From Methanogenium organophilum (GTDB lineage: Archaea > Halobacteriota > Methanomicrobia > Methanomicrobiales > Methanomicrobiaceae): a DNA stretch of 64,000 nucleotides. Shown here piece after piece: positions 37,086 to 47,106 of the stretch. Both the position numbers and the translations under genes were made by a program. Where the stretch lies: the NCBI RefSeq assembly GCF_026684035.1, contig NZ_CP113361.1, positions 2,108,001 through 2,172,000 of the forward strand, given 5' to 3'. Every line of letters starts with the position of its first letter. The first letter of the stretch is position 1. Below the pieces are notes generated by a model. That model saw only the letters and a list, made by a program, of their open reading frames with translations, made no database searches and was not told the origin of the DNA.

Positions 37086-38534
37086 TCAAAACGGAAGAAA
37101 TGCACCAATGCCTGGATCTTTCTTAATCATATATAGGTAATAACCAATCATCAATCCGCAGGATAATATAAAGATAAAAAACGAATCGAGGGCAGCTATT
37201 TTTGCAGATATGAGGATTATGATTGCCGGAATGGTGATGACACATGATCTGGCAATGACTCTGATGATATTTGTTCGCGGCACGCCTGCCATACGAATGA
37301 GGATGAAACAAAATGTACCATAAACCAGAATTCCTGATAGTGAAAACAGACCAAGAGCGATAACAACGCTTCCTGCAATGCCGCCGAGGACCAGCGATAA
37401 AAATCGTGTGATGATGTTCATCCCATTAAATATCAGTCCATACCGTTGTTTTTCCAATACAATGTAGATCTTACTTAATGGTGAATATAAAAACCAGATA
37501 ATGGTCCAAAAGCTTAATATTTGTGCATATAATCCCGCTTCACTCCATTCATCTCCAAATACCACTGAAAAAATATCCGGTCCGGCAATTGCCAGTATCA
37601 GTATTGGGAGTAACCCTATTTTCAGGAGAACCTCGGATATTTTTTCGACCAACATGGCAAGATCTCCGGTTCTGTGTTCAACTGATGCCTGTTGGAAGAA
37701 AACCTGTCCGATAGCGCCGCCGATCAGATTCATCGGAAGCTGAAGCACCATAAATCCCAGGGAATAGAATCCCACGGTAACCGGGGAGAAAAACGCTGCC
37801 AGAAGAAATGCCGGCAGCTGCCACGAAACTGTGTTCAGCAGCGCCGACCAGCTATCCACAAGGGGAAACTCTTTGTAGCGTTTCAGCCCTGTCATCATCC
37901 CTTTCCATGATGTCCCCTTTCGCAACAGGGAATGATCATCCCGCCAGATTTGCCCCCCCAGCACTGCCGTGGAGACAGATGACCCAACCAGACTTGCACC
38001 AATGAGGCTTCCTCCTGTTGCAAACCCGGCAAATCCTGCCCCCAGCTGGGTGCCCGTTGAGGTAATTGATTTGGTGACCCGGGCAACCGAGAGGCGTCCG
38101 AAATGTTTTGTTCTCGAGTTCCAGTAGTTCAGCGCGAGAAAGACGCCGTTGATTAAGACAAAGGGGGGAATGAGGATGAGGTACGGTGCAAGATTGGGTG
38201 CATTAAGGAGGGAGAGGATGGCATCTCCCCCGAAATAGAGAAGTGGCACGGTAAGTCCGCTGACCATTGCGACACAGAGGATGCAGAGGCCCAGCATACT
38301 TACCGCTTCATGGTCATCCTCCGGGAGCATGATTGCGAGTTCGTAGCGCAGGCAGGCAATGACTCCGATGATGCTGGTAATAGAAATGAAGATTGCAAGG
38401 AATCCAAATGCCTCGGGCCCATAGAGGCGAGTAAGGAATGGTGAGGCTAACACCGTGATTATCTGGGCAAAGGTGGTGCCGGTGACGAGCTTTAGAACAT
38501 CTTTTGCAAAAGAATGGTTCTCGGATGCGGGCAT
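37086..38534 (-). CDS. Wzx-type flippase
   Basis: The 482-residue protein has about 12-14 membrane segments and begins MPASENHSFAKDVLKLVTGT, followed by LASPFLTRLYGPEAFG, a hallmark of the Wzx/MurJ-like MOP flippases. ATG 38534 is preferred to the in-frame TTG at 38537. It is the third flippase in the cluster, and its higher GC content sets it apart from the one at 22.2 kb. It is transcribed alone. Confidence 0.88.
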   Translation of the reverse strand: MPASENHSFAKDVLKLVTGTTFAQIITVLASPFLTRLYGPEAFGFLAIFISITSIIGVIACLRYELAIMLPEDDHEAVSMLGLCILCVAMVSGLTVPLLYFGGDAILSLLNAPNLAPYLILIPPFVLINGVFLALNYWNSRTKHFGRLSVARVTKSITSTGTQLGAGFAGFATGGSLIGASLVGSSVSTAVLGGQIWRDDHSLLRKGTSWKGMMTGLKRYKEFPLVDSWSALLNTVSWQLPAFLLAAFFSPVTVGFYSLGFMVLQLPMNLIGGAIGQVFFQQASVEHRTGDLAMLVEKISEVLLKIGLLPILILAIAGPDIFSVVFGDEWSEAGLYAQILSFWTIIWFLYSPLSKIYIVLEKQRYGLIFNGMNIITRFLSLVLGGIAGSVVIALGLFSLSGILVYGTFCFILIRMAGVPRTNIIRVIARSCVITIPAIIILISAKIAALDSFFIFILSCGLMIGYYLYMIKKDPGIGAFLPF

Positions 38535-39251
38535 CAATTGTCTACCTATTAGTACACGTGGATAACAAACTATCTGTCACGAGGAGAATCGGAAATGATG
38601 CGGCAGACTATATGGTATTGGTATCATTGCAGAGTCCGCCTGCCGGAGATGTTCTGAACCAATCGGGTTGCTCGTCCCGGTGGAGAATGTTTCCAATGAA
38701 AAAACGGTTCTTCGCTGTTTCCTGTGGAGAAGTATTAACACAAAATAGAAAGGCAAGGGAGGGGTTTCCCCCTCTCTGCCGGACTCTCCCCCGTCATATG
38801 ACAGGCCGCAATGGGGGTGGACTGGCACCCCCATTGCTCCGGTATTGTTCTTAATACGTAAATATGAAATATTATGGGTTTTCATGGAAGAACTCAGAAA
38901 AGCGTGTTATCTCCACTTTTCGATGTTCCCGGAGATGTTTTGTTCACTCCAATTGTATTTTTCACCATTCTGAATAGTGAAGACCCGTTTTTTGGATTCA
39001 CCGCACCAATGAGCGGAAGAACCGATGTTCACCACCAATGTAATCATGAAGCTGATGAATACATTCCAACGAAGCTGGGTTTAGAGATATGTCTGCCGGG
39101 AGATGTCTAAAGAAACGGTGAATTTACCTGCATGATTGGATTCTCCTATTTTTGGTGAATTAATCTGCACGGCTGGATTGCCGATTTTAGTGGTGGTTTT
39201 TCGCCTCCCTCAGGTCTCCAATGGTATTATTACGATAGCTCTCTATCATCC
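38535..39251. other. Intergenic region with the left long direct repeat
   Basis: No gene is supported. It contains the first copy of a 214-bp repeat (38748-38961), and the promoter of the next gene must lie to its right. Confidence 0.45.
38748..38961 (+). repeat. Long direct repeat, left copy
   Basis: It starts GAAAGGCAAGGGAGGGG, forms a G-rich/C-rich hairpin, then a second perfect hairpin (CAATGGGGGTG with CACCCCCATTG, loop of six) at about 38808-38835. Similarity to the copy at 41221-41435 continues to CAATTGTATTTT. The two copies are of equal length, in the same orientation, and flank one gene. Confidence 0.75.
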
Positions 39252-41162
39252 ATGCAAATGGATAGTTCACACATTAAGAAATTCGCAGGCCATTTGCCAC
39301 TGATATTGGTAGCTATCAGTATTGCGGGTCTTCTTCTGGGTGGATTGGTTTTTTCCCGGTGGGATTATTCCATACGGGGACTCGCAGTGGCAATCCCTTT
39401 CGGTATTGCTGCAGTATTCCTGCATCAACTATTCACAAAAAATGGTGATTGCATACATGCAGCAGATATATCGAAGATCAGTCAATCCGTGCTATTCAAA
39501 ATCTACGCTCTGCTGTTCATCGTGTCATTAATGATATTAGTCCTGGGAATTGAGCGGCATATTTACCTGGTTTCCATACTTGGGCTGTATACGATAATTT
39601 TGGTACAGATTGTTTCACAAAAATGCCGTGTTGGTATCGTCCTGGGTGAAACGATCTTCACGATGCTAAATGTCATATACGGGGTTACATTCAGTTATCC
39701 GCTTTATTTTAGTACTACCGATGTTATGAGCCATATATTCATGGCAAAAGTTACTCTGTTGTCCGGACACACAATTCCTTTGGACTTACAGGCAACATAC
39801 TCCCCATTTCCACTGTATCATATTTTTATTGCCGCATGCTCGAATCTCCTGAATCTACCCATCCAGGAAACGCTTTTTTTAGTGACTTCGCTACTATTTG
39901 CCCTGACGATTCTATTCATATTCTGCATCTTCAGATTCCTGACCTCTGATGATCGGTTACCACTTTTGACATGTTTGTTCTACTCCATGACGAGTGTTGT
40001 AGTATTGGAAGGAATTCAGACGATAACACGGAGTTTTGCGTACATTGGCTTCGTCATTCTGCTTTACCTGATATTTAAACAGGGGGGGACAGAGAAGGAT
40101 AAACGGGTATTTCAGGGCCTGGCAATACTCATGGTTCTGTTCATTATCTTTGTTCATCAGGTTTCAATTGCACAGATCGTTATACTTTTGCTCATTTTTA
40201 TGGTGGTTGAATATTTTTTTACAGAAAGAACATTTTTTTCAACGCACTTTATGCAGTTTATTATCGTCCTGTTTTTGGGCTATTGGTTATTTGCTGCCAC
40301 GAATTTTCTGAATTGGCTGACAAATGCCCGTATGAATCTTAATTTCTTCGATATTGGAACCAAACACACGGTATTGACAGACCCTGCGATGAGTCAGGAA
40401 AATGCAGCTCTGATATTCCTCAATAATAATCTCGATATCAGCATATTCACGGTGTTCGCAATAATCGGAATCGGATATATGCTCTGGAGGCAAAAACCAA
40501 AGTATCTCACGGTAATTGGATTATTTTCATTGATTACCATAGTATTGTACCTGCCCAATCCCATTTTCACGTCAGAAACCATCGTGCATTTATTCCGACT
40601 CGATAGATTTTGGATACTAATCAGCCCGTTTATGGCTTTTTCAATGGCCTGTGGACTTATGGTTCTGATGACATATTCACAGGGCAGCAGATCTCATCGA
40701 AAAATTGCCTACTCACTGATATTTTTTGCAGTTTTCCTGTTTATGGTGGCATCTCTGTATGGGGTTGTTATACCCGATTCATCCGATCAAAGACGGTATT
40801 TTTATTCTGAAGAACTGGATGGGTTTAATTTTATTCTGGATAAGGTACCGTATGGATCGAACCTTGGATCGGATTACCAGACGTCACGGTTCTTTATTCA
40901 GGATTATTGTAGTCTGTCAGATACATTCGAACTTCCCTATTACGATAGTACTATGCTCAATAGATTTTATAGCAGAAACAACAGCCACGATTATAGTATT
41001 ATCAGAGAGAGAGCATTCCTTGAAAGCGGCATAATAATTACCGATATCAATTATAGATACATTTACCATCCGACTGCAGAAAATGCTCTGGAATTAACCC
41101 GCTATGTTAATCGGAATGACCTGATTTATTCGAATGGGAACATCAGTGTTGTTGGCTGGTGA
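39252..41162 (+). CDS. Large multi-spanning membrane protein, GT-C or polymerase-like
   Basis: The 636-residue protein has about 13 hydrophobic segments and a C-terminal soluble domain from about residue 510. A loop carries YPLYFSTTDVMSHIFMAKV followed by YSPFPLYHIF, like the acidic-His loop of the 613-residue protein at 25507-27348. It resembles uncharacterised archaeal GT-C-type proteins that move a sugar from a polyprenyl carrier outside the cell; a Wzy-type polymerase is the alternative. ATG 39252 and 39258 are both possible starts. It stands alone between two long direct repeats. Confidence 0.7.
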   Translation: MQMDSSHIKKFAGHLPLILVAISIAGLLLGGLVFSRWDYSIRGLAVAIPFGIAAVFLHQLFTKNGDCIHAADISKISQSVLFKIYALLFIVSLMILVLGIERHIYLVSILGLYTIILVQIVSQKCRVGIVLGETIFTMLNVIYGVTFSYPLYFSTTDVMSHIFMAKVTLLSGHTIPLDLQATYSPFPLYHIFIAACSNLLNLPIQETLFLVTSLLFALTILFIFCIFRFLTSDDRLPLLTCLFYSMTSVVVLEGIQTITRSFAYIGFVILLYLIFKQGGTEKDKRVFQGLAILMVLFIIFVHQVSIAQIVILLLIFMVVEYFFTERTFFSTHFMQFIIVLFLGYWLFAATNFLNWLTNARMNLNFFDIGTKHTVLTDPAMSQENAALIFLNNNLDISIFTVFAIIGIGYMLWRQKPKYLTVIGLFSLITIVLYLPNPIFTSETIVHLFRLDRFWILISPFMAFSMACGLMVLMTYSQGSRSHRKIAYSLIFFAVFLFMVASLYGVVIPDSSDQRRYFYSEELDGFNFILDKVPYGSNLGSDYQTSRFFIQDYCSLSDTFELPYYDSTMLNRFYSRNNSHDYSIIRERAFLESGIIITDINYRYIYHPTAENALELTRYVNRNDLIYSNGNISVVGW

Positions 41163-41783
41163 GAAATTATCACAATAAAAAATGGCCTTCCCTATTTCGT
41201 ACGGGAAACTATAAAGAACTGAAAGGCAAGGGAGGGGGTGGCCCTCTTCCCTGCCTGCCCCTCCCCCATCAGGTGATGGTCACAATGGGGGTGGGCTGGC
41301 ACCCCCATTGCTCCAGTATGGTTCTGAAATCGACAAAATATGAAGATCTATGGCTTTTGCGCTGAATTCATCAGAGCATGTGATCGCTGCTTTTCAAATT
41401 TTCGGGAGATGTCGCATTCACTACAATTGTGTTTTATAATCACCCACACAAAATACGAAGAGCCAAAAAATGTATTATCCGCCGTTTTGCGGTAGTATTT
41501 TGAAAATGGAGTCAAATATGGGGATTATTGAACGGTATCCATACACTGCAAACCCCTTGGGGATATGATTTGATACTGTGACTTCTCGCTGTTTCTGGTC
41601 GGTATGTAATCTAATCGAATCGTTGGGCAGGGGAATGGACTGCCTCCATCCGGGGTTCTGTCTCAGAGGGGCGGAGGACAGCAGACTCTCTTTGGTAGTC
41701 CAAACCATTACATGCCATGTGACCAATACATACCGTTCATTCCACAAACTGAATTGAGAAAATCTGCAATTAATTGTGATAAT
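41163..41783. other. Intergenic region with the right long direct repeat
   Basis: No gene is supported. It contains the second copy of the long repeat (41221-41435). The rest up to the glycosyltransferase start holds no feature I recognise. Confidence 0.45.
41221..41435 (+). repeat. Long direct repeat, right copy
   Basis: It matches 38748-38961 over its whole length, including GGCAAGGGAGGGGG and the perfect CAATGGGGGTG...CACCCCCATTG hairpin. Similarity weakens but persists through TTCGGGAGATGT and CAATTGTGTTTT. Confidence 0.75.
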
Positions 41784-42938
41784 ATGGACCGAACAACGAA
41801 TCCCCGAATTCTGTTCGTATTAATGGGGTATTCTCCTGACGACAACGGTGCTCAGGCAACAAGAGCAGTCAGCCTGTTTCATGAAATAAAAACCTATTTT
41901 TCTGACACCTCACTGATCATGAAAGAAGGGGAGAACCCATCTGTTGAAGACGGCTACAACCTCATAAAGCCAAGGTTTTCATTGGAAGGAAATGGGATAT
42001 TATTGAAAGGCATTCTTTTCAGGGTTCAGATGACACTCGCTATAATCAGATTTGTTCATAAAAGACATATTACCTCCATAATTCTTCGTGGATATGATAC
42101 CATACTTCTGTTTCCGTTTTTAAAGGTTCAAAAGGTGAAAATATTCTATGATTTTCATGGCAGATACAATCTGGAATTAACCCAGCAAAACAGGCATCTA
42201 CGGGCTGCATTCACCAGAATGTGTGACAAATTTATTCTGAAACATACAGACAAAATACTCACCGTAAGTGAGGGAATACAATCACAGATCCCGGAGTATC
42301 GCTATAAATGTCTCCCCCTTCAAAATGGCGTTGACGTTCAGGCAATAGAAGACGCCAAAAACCGGCAACCAGTCATGGACATTCCTGAGAATGAATATAT
42401 TGTAGGGTTTATCGGCAACTGGGAACCGGTGATGAGAATCGATGATATTTGTAATGCTGTGGAAATAATCGACAATACAACTGCACTGATCATTGGAAAG
42501 GGGTATAATGCAAATGAGATTTTTTCACAATACCGCAGTAAAAAAACTATATTTACGGGCCGGATAAACCAAAAAGATGCATTATTTTTATTGCATAAGA
42601 TGGATGTCTGTATCATTCCCTATGATAAAAACCACTATATGTCTAAAATCAATAACTTTTTTTCGAATCGGAAAGTCTATGAATATCTGTCTGCCGGAAA
42701 ACCTATCATCGTATCAAATATTGAGGCAAGACCTGCATTCTTAATTGACAATGTAAATTGTCTGACATATGAATCCGGAGACGCTCGTGATCTGGCAGGA
42801 AAAATATCTGAGCTCATACACAATCCGATACGTGCAGAAGAAATGAGCAAAAATAACACAGAACTCGCAAAAAAATTCACCTGGAAAAATTTAGTTGAAG
42901 AATCGGGGATTGTATCCGAACTGAAATTACATTATTAG
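41784..42938 (+). CDS. Glycosyltransferase family 4
   Basis: The protein has 384 residues from ATG 41784; the frame is open 24 codons further, but NPRILFVLMGYSPDDNGAQA is the normal N-terminus of the fold. It has LPLQNGVDVQ, VGFIGNWEP and the C-terminal donor site RKVYEYLSAGKPIIVS. The classical EX7E motif is weak, so it may have a divergent donor site. It converges on the next glycosyltransferase gene. Confidence 0.8.
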   Translation: MDRTTNPRILFVLMGYSPDDNGAQATRAVSLFHEIKTYFSDTSLIMKEGENPSVEDGYNLIKPRFSLEGNGILLKGILFRVQMTLAIIRFVHKRHITSIILRGYDTILLFPFLKVQKVKIFYDFHGRYNLELTQQNRHLRAAFTRMCDKFILKHTDKILTVSEGIQSQIPEYRYKCLPLQNGVDVQAIEDAKNRQPVMDIPENEYIVGFIGNWEPVMRIDDICNAVEIIDNTTALIIGKGYNANEIFSQYRSKKTIFTGRINQKDALFLLHKMDVCIIPYDKNHYMSKINNFFSNRKVYEYLSAGKPIIVSNIEARPAFLIDNVNCLTYESGDARDLAGKISELIHNPIRAEEMSKNNTELAKKFTWKNLVEESGIVSELKLHY

Positions 42939-42959
42939 CATCCGAAGACCTTCTTTTTA

Positions 42960-44138
42960 TCACACATTTTCTCTCATAATGTGCTCGTACACGCCCATAA
43001 TCTCCTTTGCAACATGTTCCCATGTGAACAGCTGTGCATACGTAAGGATTGCGTCCGTGTTCCACTCCCGGTCCAGCGCTACCAAAATTTTGCCGGCCAG
43101 ATCCATAGCGTCACCGGGACTGACAAGCAGACCATATTCATCAGAAGTGATGACTTCCTCGCTGCCGCCATTCCTCGTTGCAACAACAGGCTTGCCACAA
43201 GCCAAAGCTTCGAGTTGAACAATGCCAAAACTCTCTTTTAAACTTGGGAGGACAAAGAGATCGCAGGCGTTCATCCAGAGTGGGATCTCGCCGTGGAGTT
43301 TCCTCCCGGCAAGCGTAATGTACTCTTCCAGTCCTAAGCTGTGTATTTGAGTTTCAATGGTATTTTTAAGACTTCCTGATCCGATAATAATAATCAGGAT
43401 GTCCTGTCGCTGTTTCACGATCTCAGCGACTGCATCAACGAGATATTTATGCCCCTTTATTTCGGTATACAAATTTCCCACATACAGAATGATTTTTTTA
43501 TTGTGTGGAAGCCCCACCTTTTGTTTACACATTTCACTATCCATCGGGTAGAATTTTTGAGCATCAAAGCCATTTGGAATAAAACGGATCTTTTGAGGAT
43601 CAATTCCAACCGTGTACATATCCGAAATGTCTCCTTCCTTTACCCGGATGATTGAATCTGCGAATTCCCACGTAGTTAAAAAAGCGTGGTCCCGTGTAGC
43701 AATCGCTCTTTCAAACGTAGTTGAAGCATGTTCGGTAATGACTACCGGTACATCATACTTTTTTTTACATTCAATTGCCAATGCCCCGGCAGGCCAGGTA
43801 AAGTGAGCATGAATTACGTCGATAGATATCTGTTCTTTTTGAATAAGATCAAAAATTGCTTTTTTTGCCAGATGTAACCACCCTGCTTTTCCATAATAGA
43901 AAAAAATGGGGATATTGAGATATTTTGGGAAAAATACCCTGACGTTATCATATGTGTAATTTACATACGTGGTTTTTCGAAATTTTTCGATACCGAATGC
44001 AACGGGTGAGATAACATATACCGCATGAAAATTTGCTTTCAAATACTTCAGTTGCTCTTTTACAAAGATTTGGCCGGTATAGCTGTCATCTCTGTTTGGG
44101 AAATTATTGGCTATCACGAGTAAATTTTTATCTGGCAT
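42960..44138 (-). CDS. Glycosyltransferase family 4
   Basis: The 392-residue GT-B enzyme begins MPDKNLLVIANNFPNRDDSY and has FIPNGFDAQ, ILYVGNLYTEIKGHKYLV and the EX7E motif in KESFGIVQLEALACGKPVV. GAGGTG lies three to eight bases before the ATG at 44138, which decides this start over one 25 codons upstream. It overlaps the CapK-like gene by 11 bases. Confidence 0.9.
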   Translation of the reverse strand: MPDKNLLVIANNFPNRDDSYTGQIFVKEQLKYLKANFHAVYVISPVAFGIEKFRKTTYVNYTYDNVRVFFPKYLNIPIFFYYGKAGWLHLAKKAIFDLIQKEQISIDVIHAHFTWPAGALAIECKKKYDVPVVITEHASTTFERAIATRDHAFLTTWEFADSIIRVKEGDISDMYTVGIDPQKIRFIPNGFDAQKFYPMDSEMCKQKVGLPHNKKIILYVGNLYTEIKGHKYLVDAVAEIVKQRQDILIIIIGSGSLKNTIETQIHSLGLEEYITLAGRKLHGEIPLWMNACDLFVLPSLKESFGIVQLEALACGKPVVATRNGGSEEVITSDEYGLLVSPGDAMDLAGKILVALDREWNTDAILTYAQLFTWEHVAKEIMGVYEHIMRENV

Positions 44139-45468
44139 TGCCCACCTCGTTGACAATAAATTTGTACTTCCCTGCACCTGTTCGTTCAATTGAATCAACA
44201 AATTTGAATTCAATTACCCAGCCTTTGCTTCTTTTTTTGGTAATTTCGCGAATCGCATCCAATTGTTTTTCATCAAAGGTTTCCTCTGGAATTATTTTGA
44301 TTACGATTCTTTCAACGGTTTCCTGGATTACCTGATATTCACGAATTCCCTCTCCATACTCCCATAACAGATACAGGAAAAACCACCCATGCACATTTTT
44401 TCCTTCGGGAGTAACGAGTATATCAGTGGTTCTTCCACGAATCTCTTTTAATAACGGGTACTCACGTCCGCATGCGCAGTTATCATCAATTGTGTGGCCA
44501 TCATCACCGGTGGTGTACCGTATGAATGGCATTGCGTAATTGTGCAGGCTCGTTGAGAGAATCTGTCCCTTTCCACTCTCTATTTGGAGTCCATTCCCAT
44601 CGACAACCTCCATAACACTTCTTTCCGTGTCAATATGCAGACCCATGTGCTCAGGGCATTCAAAAGCACTTACTCCGCCATCGTTCAGGCCATATCCGTC
44701 ATAGATCTCGCACCCAAGTATATCTGATATCTTCGTTCGCATGTTGGAAAAGAGAGTATCAGATGTTGTAAATACTGCGATTGGGGAGTGCACAGTAAGA
44801 TTGTTTTCCTCAATCCACGTTGCAAAGAAATAGAGTGAGGAAGCATATCCCCTGATGAATTTGGGCTGGAATGAATTTATTGTCCGGACATATTCACGCA
44901 TTTCCGCTTCACCCATATCAAAGGAGGAGAGTTTCCTTAGGTTTCGGGCAGTTTCATGGATGAGGGTGGTGAACCTGGATTTTGTATCGAAGCCAAGAGA
45001 CGATCCTGCAAGGAAGACCATTCGGTCACCAAGTTCATAGCCGCCATACCCCCACCCCCGGTAAAGGAGAGCACTGCTAAGGAATCTGTCGTGCCGGGAT
45101 ATTCTGTAGGTGAAGGGGGTTCCGGTTGATCCACCTGTTGCATTGGTATAATATTTTATTTTAGAGAGATTTATGGGTTTAAACTCTTCCCAGTGCTGTT
45201 TAATTATGTCTTTGGTAAGAATGGGGATTTTCTCCAGGTCACGGGTAGCCCTGATATCTTTCGGCTGCAGTTTCAGGGACTTGAATAGATTATGATAATA
45301 GGGCACATTTTCATAGCAGAAGGTGATCATGTGCCTCAGCTGCTTCTCCTGCTCTTCTTTTAACTCTTTGTACGGCCGCCATTGATTGTTAACCGATCTT
45401 TGATAATCTGAGGAAAATTGTGAACACTGCATATTGTGGGCCAAAGAAAAGATCTGCTTATTGAACAT
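44128..45468 (-). CDS. CapK/PaaK-like adenylate-forming enzyme
   Basis: The protein, about 446 residues, belongs to the phenylacetate-CoA ligase / coenzyme F390 synthetase group (COG1541). It has the ATP-binding loop NATGGSTGTPFTY, DGYGLNDGG and YTTGDDGHT. In capsule clusters (CapK) such proteins occur near glycosyltransferases with unknown acyl substrates. The start is uncertain: ATG 45468 gives the usual length, while ATG 45534 or TTG 45543 would add about 22-25 residues. Confidence 0.82.
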   Translation of the reverse strand: MFNKQIFSLAHNMQCSQFSSDYQRSVNNQWRPYKELKEEQEKQLRHMITFCYENVPYYHNLFKSLKLQPKDIRATRDLEKIPILTKDIIKQHWEEFKPINLSKIKYYTNATGGSTGTPFTYRISRHDRFLSSALLYRGWGYGGYELGDRMVFLAGSSLGFDTKSRFTTLIHETARNLRKLSSFDMGEAEMREYVRTINSFQPKFIRGYASSLYFFATWIEENNLTVHSPIAVFTTSDTLFSNMRTKISDILGCEIYDGYGLNDGGVSAFECPEHMGLHIDTERSVMEVVDGNGLQIESGKGQILSTSLHNYAMPFIRYTTGDDGHTIDDNCACGREYPLLKEIRGRTTDILVTPEGKNVHGWFFLYLLWEYGEGIREYQVIQETVERIVIKIIPEETFDEKQLDAIREITKKRSKGWVIEFKFVDSIERTGAGKYKFIVNEVGNAR

Positions 45469-45994
45469 GTGAATGGCCTCTCTCAGTTGCCGGATGGACA
45501 ATCCCCCTCCCATCATAAAAATGGTTTTTCCCATGGATAGCAATGGGAGAATCCATCATGCCTGTTGGATTAACAACTGAACGTTCACAAAATGCATCAT
45601 TATCGGTGAAGAATACTGCACAATCCGTGCAGCCAGAGGCCTCATCAGTACCTGTACCAGATGCAAATTCATCTGCATAGACCCGGAAGAGAGACTTTTG
45701 GCGATAAATCCACAGATTCGCACAATCATACAATCTTATCGGTGATCCCGATGATTGGTGATTCCTGTGTTTATTGATGTTCTTCATGCAGAGATGGCAC
45801 ATCATAGTGATCCTAGTCCTGGAGTTCCTGTTTTCAACCTCTCTGAAACCAGTCTCCCGCGTTTTGCCTATACAAATCAAAGAACTCATTAATCTCATAG
45901 AAGTCTCAAAAAACCGGGAAATGAAGCGATGTGGATCAATGGCAGTATGACTGTTCATACCGCAAAAAAAGGTGCCTGTAGGAATGGCAGTCAT
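45458..45994 (-). CDS. Uncertain ORF coupled to the DUF354 gene, possibly decayed
   Basis: A 178-codon frame starts with an ATGA overlap at the DUF354 stop, which argues for translation. Its sequence resembles no family I know, is rich in Cys, Arg and Ser, and lacks the hydrophobic pattern of its neighbours. Parts of another frame (for example EINEFFDLYRQNAGDWF) look more protein-like, so the region may be a frameshifted remnant of a lost gene. Confidence 0.3.
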   Translation of the reverse strand: MTAIPTGTFFCGMNSHTAIDPHRFISRFFETSMRLMSSLICIGKTRETGFREVENRNSRTRITMMCHLCMKNINKHRNHQSSGSPIRLYDCANLWIYRQKSLFRVYADEFASGTGTDEASGCTDCAVFFTDNDAFCERSVVNPTGMMDSPIAIHGKNHFYDGRGIVHPATERGHSHVQ

Positions 45995-47076
45995 TGGGCA
46001 TCACCAGAATCAGATGTGCAGAAATATTGTATTCCCGGATGTTTTTTCATCTCGGCAATACTCAGCGGATAATTTTCAGTGAACCACACCATAAACGCAG
46101 TTATATCAATCTTATCGTTCAGCAGACGTTCCAGTTTCATTCTCCATGCCTCCTTGCATGAAGAGTTACGGAGAATTTCCGCCGCCCGGACAAATGCCGC
46201 GTCGCTGTCGGTGAAACTATAGAGGAGATCATAGGTATCTTCAAGCTCGATGAAATTTCCCATCGTCCCTGCAAGGGATGACACAAAAATAGATGGTGTC
46301 CCAAGCACCGCCGCTTCCGCTGCCATTGTGCCTCCTTCGCCCACATAAAGCGCGGCGTAGTACAGCAGGTCATGCAGCTTCTCCGGTGAAACCTGAATGC
46401 GGTGGTGCTCCAGTTCCCTGGGCAAAGTATTTTCGGATGTGATGAACACACGCCCATACTGTTTCAGATCAGAAACGAACTTAATTTTCTCTTTAATGCC
46501 GGATTGTCCTTTGTCGTGGCTTGCATTCCAGGAAACAAATCTGAGGATCATGAAGGTATCTTCTCTCTTCAGATCAAGCTCATTGAGTACAGCAGGGTTG
46601 GGAGTGAAATAGTCCGGGTGGAGGTATGCAAGTTCGTGGTAACTGTTATATCTGATCTGCTTTTTACCAATGTTCTTCAAAAAACAGGATGGAGTTAATG
46701 CAACAGTGGTAAATGGCAATGTTGTAATCGTTCCAATCTTTGCATGCTCAGTATCATTCAGAGTAATTGATGGTTTTCTCAATACTTTGGCAGAGTGTGC
46801 AGTAACGGGGTTCAGCACACCCAAAAAAATATCCGGATTTGATTTTCTGGCAAATTTTGCCATTTGTATATCCCGGGAAATCCACTCCTGAATGAGACTG
46901 TGTTTTTTTCCTTCAATTAATGTATAAGGAATATTATATGCTTTTAACAAGTTTTGTGTTACTTCCTTATCCCTGGCTGTCACCCTGACTTCGTGGCCTC
47001 GCGTCTCCATCTCCCAAATAAAATTCTTAAACAGGTGGACATGGGCCGGATGTCCCATATCAATGAGTATTTTCAT
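45991..47076 (-). CDS. DUF354 family protein (GT-B-like)
   Basis: The 361-residue protein has the DUF354 signature MKILIDMGHPAHVHLFKNFI and the C-terminal YVGEGGTMAAEAAVLGTPSI, a UDP-sugar binding region like that of UDP-GlcNAc 2-epimerase and MurG. It is a common member of archaeal S-layer or capsule glycan clusters, and may be a glycosyltransferase. It starts 30 bases after the GT2 gene before it. Confidence 0.88.
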   Translation of the reverse strand: MKILIDMGHPAHVHLFKNFIWEMETRGHEVRVTARDKEVTQNLLKAYNIPYTLIEGKKHSLIQEWISRDIQMAKFARKSNPDIFLGVLNPVTAHSAKVLRKPSITLNDTEHAKIGTITTLPFTTVALTPSCFLKNIGKKQIRYNSYHELAYLHPDYFTPNPAVLNELDLKREDTFMILRFVSWNASHDKGQSGIKEKIKFVSDLKQYGRVFITSENTLPRELEHHRIQVSPEKLHDLLYYAALYVGEGGTMAAEAAVLGTPSIFVSSLAGTMGNFIELEDTYDLLYSFTDSDAAFVRAAEILRNSSCKEAWRMKLERLLNDKIDITAFMVWFTENYPLSIAEMKKHPGIQYFCTSDSGDAQ

Positions 47077-47106
47077 GTATCCGGCCCCTGGTTTGAGGTA
47101 TGCACA

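Noticed and set aside
36830-37108. A 92-codon minus-strand frame
   Set aside because: It is generated by the degenerate repeats and overlaps the flippase end.
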